A DNA stretch of 36,907 bases, from positions 1-36,907 of the forward strand of contig NZ_AGRW01000029.1 of the NCBI RefSeq assembly GCF_000255555.1, read 5' to 3'. The DNA comes from Treponema saccharophilum DSM 2985. GTDB taxonomy: Bacteria > Spirochaetota > Spirochaetia > Treponematales > Treponemataceae. Positions 31,751-36,907 of the stretch are shown here, piece by piece. The notes under the pieces were generated by a model, which made no database searches, had not been told where the DNA came from, and worked only from the letters and a program-made list of their open reading frames with translations. Position 1 is the stretch's first letter, and each line of letters opens with the position of its first letter. A program made the translations under genes and the position numbers.

Positions 31751-32842
31751 ATGAAACGTTTAGCTCTTGTGGCTGCCATTGTATCGACAATGTTTTTTTC
31801 TTTTGCGTCTGGCGCGTTCGCGCAGGCTGATTTGCAGCCTCTTGCCGTCGTCAAACTGAACAAATCTGAATCCATCACGCTGAAACAGCTTCGTACAAGA
31901 GTTGAGCTGTACCAGAAGCAGAACAACAACCAGGCGTTCTCGGTGGAGCAGAAGAAGCAGATTCTTGAGTCGATGATTGACGAGAAGCTTATCATCCAGT
32001 CCGCGCAGAAGAGCGGGCTTTCGCTTACGGAGACGCAGGTGAACAAGGTGTTCCTGCAGCAGCTCAGCATGCAGGTCGGAAGGCAGGTTTCCGAGGCGGA
32101 ATTCGCGGAGATTATAAAGAGCCAGACGAATCTTTCGCTCGACGACTTCATGAAGAAGACTGTCGGCATGAGCGTCGCCGAGTACAAGACGCATTTGAAA
32201 AACCAGATAATAATCCGCCAGTACGTCGAGAGCATGTACAAGGACGAGATTGGCGGCGCGACTGCGACCGATGCCGAGATTCGCAATTTCTACGATTTGA
32301 ACAAGGCTTCTTTCGTCCAGAACGACATGGCGAAGATTTTCCTCGTAGTCGTCCCGAAAGGAAACGATGTCGAAGCTGCCCGCTCGAAGGCGAACAAAAT
32401 GCTCAACGATTTGAAGGACAAGAAACTTTCCTACGAATCGATAAAGGCGAACGCGACTGCCGACAAGACGTATCAGGGCGGCGACCTTCTGATTCAGAAA
32501 AGCGTCCAGCACGCGCAGCAGCTCGGGATGTCTGCGGCCGACCTCAACGAGCTGTTCGGAAAGAGCGTCGGCTTTATCTCGAATCTCACGGAGACGAAAA
32601 ACGATTTCCAGTTTTACGCCGTACGCCAGAAATATCCGGCAAAGATGCTTTCGATTAGCGATGTCGTCCAGCCGGATACGACGATAACGGTCTATGAATA
32701 CATCAAGCAGAACCTTTCGAGCCAGAAACAGGGCGAGGCATTCCTTGCGGCGCTCAATAAATTCGCCAAGTCGCTCGATACGCCGGAAAATGTGGATCGC
32801 AAGAAAACAGGCGATGCACTCGACAAACTTTTAAATTGGTAG
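31751..32842 (+). CDS. SurA/PrsA-like periplasmic foldase (putative peptidyl-prolyl isomerase)
   Basis: 363 aa from ATG 31751 (GGGG is 7 nt ahead; an ATG two codons earlier is too close to it). A signal peptide ends at AFA-QAD (about residue 25). Residues about 40-170 match the SurA N-terminal chaperone fold (QKKQILESMIDEKLIIQSAQKSGLSLTETQVNKVF, TVGMSVAEYKTHLKNQIIIRQYV). About 185-300 is in the position of a parvulin domain (MAKIFLVVVPKG, GGDLLIQKSVQH) but is diverged, so isomerase activity is uncertain. It would fold outer-membrane or secreted proteins. Cotranscribed with nusB, 4 nt downstream. Confidence 0.82.
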   Translation: MKRLALVAAIVSTMFFSFASGAFAQADLQPLAVVKLNKSESITLKQLRTRVELYQKQNNNQAFSVEQKKQILESMIDEKLIIQSAQKSGLSLTETQVNKVFLQQLSMQVGRQVSEAEFAEIIKSQTNLSLDDFMKKTVGMSVAEYKTHLKNQIIIRQYVESMYKDEIGGATATDAEIRNFYDLNKASFVQNDMAKIFLVVVPKGNDVEAARSKANKMLNDLKDKKLSYESIKANATADKTYQGGDLLIQKSVQHAQQLGMSAADLNELFGKSVGFISNLTETKNDFQFYAVRQKYPAKMLSISDVVQPDTTITVYEYIKQNLSSQKQGEAFLAALNKFAKSLDTPENVDRKKTGDALDKLLNW

Positions 32843-32846
32843 CTAT

Positions 32847-33305
32847 ATGTCAAGAAGAAAAAGCAGAATACTTGCGTTCCAGGGATTGTACTCATTTGAG
32901 GTCGGGAAGATTCCACTCGATGAGATTCTGAAGTTCGACTGGAATTTCGCAGAGCCGGATGATAGGGATTCCGAGGATAGTTCCGAGAAGGAAAGCGAGC
33001 CTGTTGACAGCATCGTTTTTGCGCGGATGATTGTCTCGGGAACGATAGAGCATCTTGAGGAAATAGACGGAATCATAAAGAACCACCTCAAGACGTGGGA
33101 CATCGAGCGCGTGAACAAAGTCTCGCTCTCGATACTGCGCATGAGCGTCTATTCTCTAAAATACCAGACGGACATCCAGCCGTCGATTGTCATCGACGAG
33201 GCAATCCACATCGCCAAGGAATTCGGTCCCGACGGCTCGTTCAAATTCGTCAACGCGATTTTGGACAACATAAAAAAATTCCTGAACGGAGAGAGCGCTG
33301 ACTGA
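32847..33305 (+). CDS. nusB: Transcription antitermination factor NusB
   Basis: 152 aa. RRKSRILAFQGLYSFEVGKI is the typical NusB opening, followed by an acidic insert (AEPDDRDSEDSSEKESEP) and the core (KVSLSILRMSVYSLKYQTDIQPSIVIDEAIHIAKEFGPDGSFKFVNAILDNIKK). NusB binds boxA with NusE in rRNA antitermination. It starts 4 nt after the foldase stop with no own Shine-Dalgarno, so translation is probably coupled. The acidic insert is longer than in E. coli NusB. Confidence 0.94.
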   Translation: MSRRKSRILAFQGLYSFEVGKIPLDEILKFDWNFAEPDDRDSEDSSEKESEPVDSIVFARMIVSGTIEHLEEIDGIIKNHLKTWDIERVNKVSLSILRMSVYSLKYQTDIQPSIVIDEAIHIAKEFGPDGSFKFVNAILDNIKKFLNGESAD

Positions 33306-33315
33306 CGCACGCCGA

Positions 33316-33348
33316 CAGAACCTGCATCATGCAGGTTCTGCGTTTTTT
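33316..33348 (+). terminator. Rho-independent terminator after nusB
   Basis: CAGAACCTGCA (33316-33326) pairs perfectly with TGCAGGTTCTG (33330-33340), loop TCA, followed by CG and six T. Confidence 0.9.
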
Positions 33349-33433
33349 AAATGATGCGCCCGGAAAAAATTGTCATTGCGGAATCTGCGGGGGCGGGCGT
33401 TCAGTATTCTGCGGACAAGCCGATAAATTAAGT

Positions 33434-35446
33434 ATGAGAAGGTCAACAGTTTTCAGATGCTTCGCCATTTTTGCGGCGATTTCCGTTTTTTGCGCCGTTT
33501 TTTCTTCGTGCGAGAAGACAAACGAGCATTATTCGTTCTTGGCATCCATCCAGAACGTGGACGATTTGGTGATGAAAAAGGATTTCAGCGGGGCGTTGAA
33601 GCTGTTGAAAAAATCGGAGAAGTACGCCTACAACTATCAGGCGCGGCTCGGATTGTACAAGCGCTACAAATACCTCGGTGAAAAGAAGCTCGCCGAGAAA
33701 GCGCTGAAAAAAGGCCTGAAGAAGTTTCCCGGAAACCCAGAGCTTGCTGCGGTGTACGGGCAGTTCCTTTTGAGGGAAGGGCGCGCGGGCGATGCGGAGA
33801 AGGTGACGAAAATCCTTTCGGGAACGAAATACGGCTCCGTCTATTCTGAGGCGGTGCTCAAGAACAGCAGCACGAAAAGCCTTCCCGTCTACATGAGCGA
33901 CAAATTCATCGACATCTACAAGGACATTTACGCGAACACGCGGAATCCGGCGTGGCTCGTCAACTGCGCGCTGATTTATCTTTCAAACGGCGAGTATCTC
34001 AAGGCATCGCTCCTTCAGGAGGGAATCCTGCGGAACGGGGCGAAGCTGAAATTCGTCAGCCGCGCCGAGGCGGAAGCGTTCGCGAGCAGCTCCGTTTTTT
34101 GGGCGCTCGTCCAGTTCGATGCCGCGAATTACGACATCTGCCTCCAAAATCTTTCCAACGCGGTGAAATTCACCACGTCCGAGGAGGTCCGCTCGCTTGC
34201 CGCGTCCGTTTCGTCTGACTGCTACATGCAGCTCGACGAGATTGAGCAGGCGGAGAAAGCGCGCTCCGCGTACATCGAGTCGTCCCCCGAGAAAATTCCC
34301 GACATCGTCGCGGTCAACAGCGCGCTTTGGTCGTATGAGAACAGGCAGTACCGCCGCGCCTACGACCTACTTTTTTCCGTCCTTGAACGGAATCCGTCAT
34401 ACGCGCCGGCGCTGCTTTCGTACGGAAAGCTCGCGTGGGAGGATTCGCTTCCCGTCGAAATGACTGATTTGGAGAAAACTGTAAGGAAGACGACGCTCCG
34501 CACCGAGAAGATGAGGGAATTCGACGAGCGGCCGCGGTTCCTCATTTCGGATGCAATCCACCGGCTTTCAGAAATCGAGGACAAAAGCCGCGGGGACGAG
34601 AAGACGGGCGAGGTGAGCGAGATGAACCTCATCGATTCGCTGATTGTCGAGCGCATTTCGCTTTTCATGCGCGCGAATTCGGAGCTTCCGATAAACGCAA
34701 AGACGGCGGAGATTTGGCGGACGCTCGAAAAGAACGAGTCGGGGCTGAACATGTACCCGTCGCTTCTCGTCTATTACTGCGTCCAGAAGCTTATCTCATA
34801 CGGATTCATCGATGACGCGCGCACCCTCTTCTCGAACTACATAAGCGCGAAATATCTTGGAGCGAAAGACGGCGGCGAGAATGGCGACGTTCCCGTTGCA
34901 TCACGGGAAAACGAGCCCGTCGAGGTGAAGATGGACATGTTCGGCGGCGAATACCGCGAGAAGTCCGAGAAAGTTCCCGAATCCGTCGTCAGGCTTGCAT
35001 TCGGCGACCGTGTCGCGAAATCCGTCGCGTCGATGAGCATCTGGGAAGTCGAGCTTGCCGCGTATTTCTCTCTCATTGACGGAAACGTGTCCGCGGCGAA
35101 ACGGCTGTATGAATTCGTCCTGTTCGAGTCGGGCGGAGTCGTAAACAGCTACGATGTCGCCCAGTCGTTCGAGAACGTCTCTGTTTTTGCGACGCCTGCA
35201 TCTGCGATAAACCTTTCGATGATTTATTCGAGCACTGGGGAATCCCAGAAGGCGCTTTCGCTTTATGGCCTTGCTGCCGGAAAATGCGAGAGCGTCGCCC
35301 TTAAATCAAAAATCCTGTACAGAATCGCGGTCATACAATTTTCGCTCGGGAACGTCGAGCAGGCGAAGCTTTCAATCGACTACAGCCTTTCCCTCGACCC
35401 GCAGAACGCCGAAGCGCGGCTTTTCAGGCGGAAGATTTCCGGGTAG
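33434..35446 (+). CDS. TPR-containing lipoprotein, unknown function
   Basis: 670 aa from ATG 33434. Signal MRRSTVFRCFAIFAAISVFCAVFSSC with lipobox at Cys26. TPR-like helix pairs recur along the whole mature protein (FSGALKLLKKSEKYAYNYQARLGLYKRYKYLGEKKLAEKALKKGLKKFPGNPELA near the N-terminus, and SQKALSLYGLAAGKCESVALKSKILYRIAVIQFSLGNVEQAKLSIDYSLSLDPQNAEA at the end). A membrane-anchored scaffold facing the periplasm is likely. There is no Shine-Dalgarno; TAAATT (33424-33429) is only 4 nt from the ATG and its -35 is poor, so leaderless initiation is possible but unproven. It ends before the bidirectional terminator. Confidence 0.82.
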   Translation: MRRSTVFRCFAIFAAISVFCAVFSSCEKTNEHYSFLASIQNVDDLVMKKDFSGALKLLKKSEKYAYNYQARLGLYKRYKYLGEKKLAEKALKKGLKKFPGNPELAAVYGQFLLREGRAGDAEKVTKILSGTKYGSVYSEAVLKNSSTKSLPVYMSDKFIDIYKDIYANTRNPAWLVNCALIYLSNGEYLKASLLQEGILRNGAKLKFVSRAEAEAFASSSVFWALVQFDAANYDICLQNLSNAVKFTTSEEVRSLAASVSSDCYMQLDEIEQAEKARSAYIESSPEKIPDIVAVNSALWSYENRQYRRAYDLLFSVLERNPSYAPALLSYGKLAWEDSLPVEMTDLEKTVRKTTLRTEKMREFDERPRFLISDAIHRLSEIEDKSRGDEKTGEVSEMNLIDSLIVERISLFMRANSELPINAKTAEIWRTLEKNESGLNMYPSLLVYYCVQKLISYGFIDDARTLFSNYISAKYLGAKDGGENGDVPVASRENEPVEVKMDMFGGEYREKSEKVPESVVRLAFGDRVAKSVASMSIWEVELAAYFSLIDGNVSAAKRLYEFVLFESGGVVNSYDVAQSFENVSVFATPASAINLSMIYSSTGESQKALSLYGLAAGKCESVALKSKILYRIAVIQFSLGNVEQAKLSIDYSLSLDPQNAEARLFRRKISG

Positions 35447-35467
35447 GCGGAAAAATCAGCAGGGGAC

Positions 35468-35504
35468 AAAAAAACGGGCTTCCGTTACGGAAGCCCGTTT
35501 TTTT
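35468..35504. terminator. Bidirectional terminator between the TPR lipoprotein and groES
   Basis: ACGGGCTTCCG (35474-35484) pairs perfectly with CGGAAGCCCGT (35488-35498), loop TTA, with seven A on one side and seven T on the other. Confidence 0.95.
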
Positions 35505-35510
35505 ATGGCT

Positions 35511-35786
35511 TTATGCCTCGACAACCGCGATGATGTCGGAATTCTTCACGATGAGGAAATCCTCGCCGTCAACTTTCACCTGCGTGCCGGCGTATTTGTC
35601 GTACATTACGCGGTCGCCGACTTTTACGGTGATTTTGTCCTTCTCCGTTCCCGGTCCGACAGCCTCGACTGTCGCCGTCTGGGTTTTTTCCTGAGCAGTC
35701 TCAGGGATGATGATTCCGCTGGCTGTCTTTGTCTCGGCCTTCTCCTGCTTGAGAAGAACGCGGTCTGCGAGTGGTCTGAGTTTCAT
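35511..35786 (-). CDS. groES: Co-chaperonin GroES
   Basis: 91 aa. [14 protein letters not shown], the mobile-loop residues [14 protein letters not shown] and the end [15 protein letters not shown] are the GroES signature. It caps GroEL in protein folding. GGAGG precedes the ATG. groEL is not adjacent: the gene stands alone, divergent from a sigma-factor gene. On the minus strand the candidate promoter TTGTGA/AAATAT (35895-35867, 17-nt spacer) is weak. A palindrome at 35846-35876 overlaps its -10 region; I saw no CIRCE element. Confidence 0.96.
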   Translation of the reverse strand: MKLRPLADRVLLKQEKAETKTASGIIIPETAQEKTQTATVEAVGPGTEKDKITVKVGDRVMYDKYAGTQVKVDGEDFLIVKNSDIIAVVEA

Positions 35787-35845
35787 TATGAATCCTCCGT
35801 ATCTGTTTTATTATTTTTGTGTAGCAAAATGACACAGAAAAAAGA

Positions 35846-35876
35846 CGGAAAGCGCCATAATGTGGCATATTTTCCG
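35846..35876. promoter_or_regulatory. Nested palindrome between groES and the sigma gene (candidate activator or repressor site)
   Basis: CGGAAA (35846-35851) and TTTCCG (35871-35876) enclose GCCA (35854-35857) and TGGC (35863-35866). It overlaps the possible groES -10 region and is about 100-130 bp upstream of the sigma-54 -24 box at 35973, the usual distance for an enhancer-binding protein. Confidence 0.4.
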
Positions 35877-35970
35877 TTCCTTTTTGTTTTCACAATGAAA
35901 AATAATAAAAATACGTCCAATCGGCAAAGGAAAAACGCTGAATTCCGCAAAAATCTTTCTGTTCTTGAAC

Positions 35971-35987
35971 TTGGCACGGAATTTGCT
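35971..35987 (+). promoter_or_regulatory. Consensus sigma-54 (-24/-12) promoter
   Basis: TTGGCACG-N4-TTGCT. The conserved GG (35973-35974) and GC (35985-35986) are exactly 10 nt apart, and all consensus positions of YTGGCACG-N4-TTGCW match. Transcription would start near 35998, leaving about 27 nt of leader containing AAGGAG (36013-36018) before ATG 36025. Confidence 0.9.
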
Positions 35988-36024
35988 CTTTATATTTCGA
36001 AACCAATTTTGCAAGGAGATTTTT

Positions 36025-36855
36025 ATGAACCAGGACAGCCTTTCAATGTATCTCAACGAAATCAGGAATATCCCGCTCTTGAGCGCAGATGAGGAAGCGT
36101 CGCTCGTAAAGGAAGCGGCTGGCGGGAACAAGGCAGCCAGGAACAAGCTCGTGGAGTCGAATCTCCGTTTTGTGGTGAAAATTGCCAAGGAATACGTCAA
36201 CCGCGGAATTGAATTCGAGGATTTGATTGACGAGGGGAATGCCGGGCTCATTCAGGCAGTGAATCATTTTGACCCGAATGCGGGCGTCAAGTTCATCTCA
36301 TATGCGGTCTGGTGGATTCGCCAGTCGATAATGAAAGCATTGTACGAGTTCGGGCATGAAATCCGCCTTCCGATGAACCGTGCGAACGAGCTCGTCAACA
36401 TCGAGAAGGCGCGGAAGCTCATCGGCGAGAACAAGAGCGAGGCCGCCCAGGCAAAGGAAATCGCCGACATGCTCGGAATGGACGAGGGCATCGTCAGGAA
36501 TTTGATGAGCGTGAGCCGGGAGATGAAAAGCCTCGACAGAAATGTGCGCGACGATGCCGGAAGCGAGACGTTCGGGGAACTTATCGCGGATGACAAATAC
36601 AAGACGCCTGAGGACGAGACGATGGAGAACGCCCTTCACGAGGATATGGAGGAGGTTCTGTCGAACCTTTCGCCGAAAGAAGAGCGCATATTGCGCCTCC
36701 GCTACGGATTCGACGGCCGCGAGCCGATGTCCCTCAAGGAGGTCGGCGATGAGATTGGTCTTACCAAGGAGCGCATCCGCCAGATTGAGAAGCACGCGCT
36801 TTCGACAATCCGCCTTCCGTCGCGGAGCCGGAAAATTTCCGCCTACGTCGCGTAA
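36025..36855 (+). CDS. Sigma-70 family RNA polymerase sigma factor, group 2-like (RpoS/SigA type)
   Basis: 276 aa, lacking region 1.1. Region 1.2 DSLSMYLNEIRNIPLLSADEE; region 2 with RFVVKIAKEYVNRGIEFEDLIDEGNAGLIQAV, FISYAVWWIRQSIMKAL; region 3 and region 4 with ERILRLRYGFDG and the helix-turn-helix SLKEVGDEIGLTKERIRQIEKHAL. This is close to primary sigma factors but much shorter, as in stationary or stress group 2 sigmas. The upstream perfect sigma-54 promoter implies activation by RpoN with an AAA+ enhancer-binding protein. ATG 36025 is chosen by AAGGAG six nucleotides upstream; an in-frame ATG at 35965 is excluded because it precedes the promoter. The target genes are unknown. Confidence 0.93.
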   Translation: MNQDSLSMYLNEIRNIPLLSADEEASLVKEAAGGNKAARNKLVESNLRFVVKIAKEYVNRGIEFEDLIDEGNAGLIQAVNHFDPNAGVKFISYAVWWIRQSIMKALYEFGHEIRLPMNRANELVNIEKARKLIGENKSEAAQAKEIADMLGMDEGIVRNLMSVSREMKSLDRNVRDDAGSETFGELIADDKYKTPEDETMENALHEDMEEVLSNLSPKEERILRLRYGFDGREPMSLKEVGDEIGLTKERIRQIEKHALSTIRLPSRSRKISAYVA

Positions 36856-36907
36856 AACATCCAATAAAAAAAACGCGCCCACTCGTAACGGACGGACGGT
36901 TTTCGTT

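Noticed and set aside
35511..36024. CIRCE element and groEL next to groES
   Set aside because: No TTAGCACTC-type repeat and no groEL frame in the window.
1..36907. CRISPR arrays, insertion sequences, prophage or attachment sites
   Set aside because: No regularly spaced short repeats, transposase, integrase or phage-like genes found; the repeats at 1-201 and 13841-13896 are not CRISPR.

Overview
The window looks like a chromosomal segment of a high-GC (mid-50s percent by eye, not computed), host- or rumen-type Treponema-like spirochaete. The pointers are a short alanyl-tRNA synthetase without the C-terminal oligomerisation domain, an HPr kinase/HPr pair with no PTS permease nearby, sigma-54 next to a ribosome hibernation factor, several lipoproteins plus LysM and OmpA-type envelope proteins, and a composite OmpA protein with spirochaete-like architecture. 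No species is claimed. There is no phage, IS, CRISPR or defence island.

Layout. 1-511: a duplicated ~76-nt element, then two tRNAs (CAU and Thr-CGU) behind one strong promoter, ending in a terminator. 613-5241 (minus strand): a compact run from a two-CNB regulator through a MATE exporter and a nitroreductase to a dGTPase-like HD hydrolase. 5392-11878 (plus): PHP phosphoesterase, YifB/ComM ATPase, RecQ (with tRNA-Leu(CAA) opposite in the gap before it), and a one-TM protein whose cytoplasmic half looks like a degenerate protein kinase. 12090-13616: a biotin-dependent carboxyltransferase. The following gap holds stacked hairpins and a (GAGGAAA)n array flanked by DnaA-box-like sequences. 14009-15328 (minus): DUF1015 protein. 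15436-20722: rpoN, hpf, hprK, ptsH, lexA, holA. 20845-25303: envelope proteins, a NUDIX hydrolase (minus), a cytidylate-kinase-like protein and its membrane neighbour. 25701-35446: a compositionally distinct lipoprotein, pgsA, an OmpA-family protein, alaS, a SurA/PrsA-like foldase, nusB and a TPR lipoprotein. 35511-36855: groES (minus), divergent from a sigma-70-family factor.

The most interesting observations are regulatory. (1) The sigma factor gene at 36025 is preceded by a perfect -24/-12 sigma-54 promoter with correct GG-N10-GC spacing, 27 nt or so of leader and a good Shine-Dalgarno; rpoN itself lies in the same window. This suggests an RpoN-to-alternative-sigma cascade analogous to the Borrelia RpoN-RpoS pathway. 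(2) At least six unrelated genes have a sigma-70 promoter whose -10 box lies 6-9 nt upstream of the start codon and have no Shine-Dalgarno, so they are probably transcribed as leaderless mRNAs, while their neighbours have textbook leaders. (3) The protein at 10163 looks like a transmembrane pseudokinase.

The genes mainly serve housekeeping (translation, replication, SOS, phospholipid synthesis, chaperone functions) and envelope biogenesis, with a nitrogen/carbon-type phosphorelay (HPr kinase-HPr) and hibernation factor linked to sigma-54. All functional assignments come from reading motifs in the translated sequence; no database search was run.
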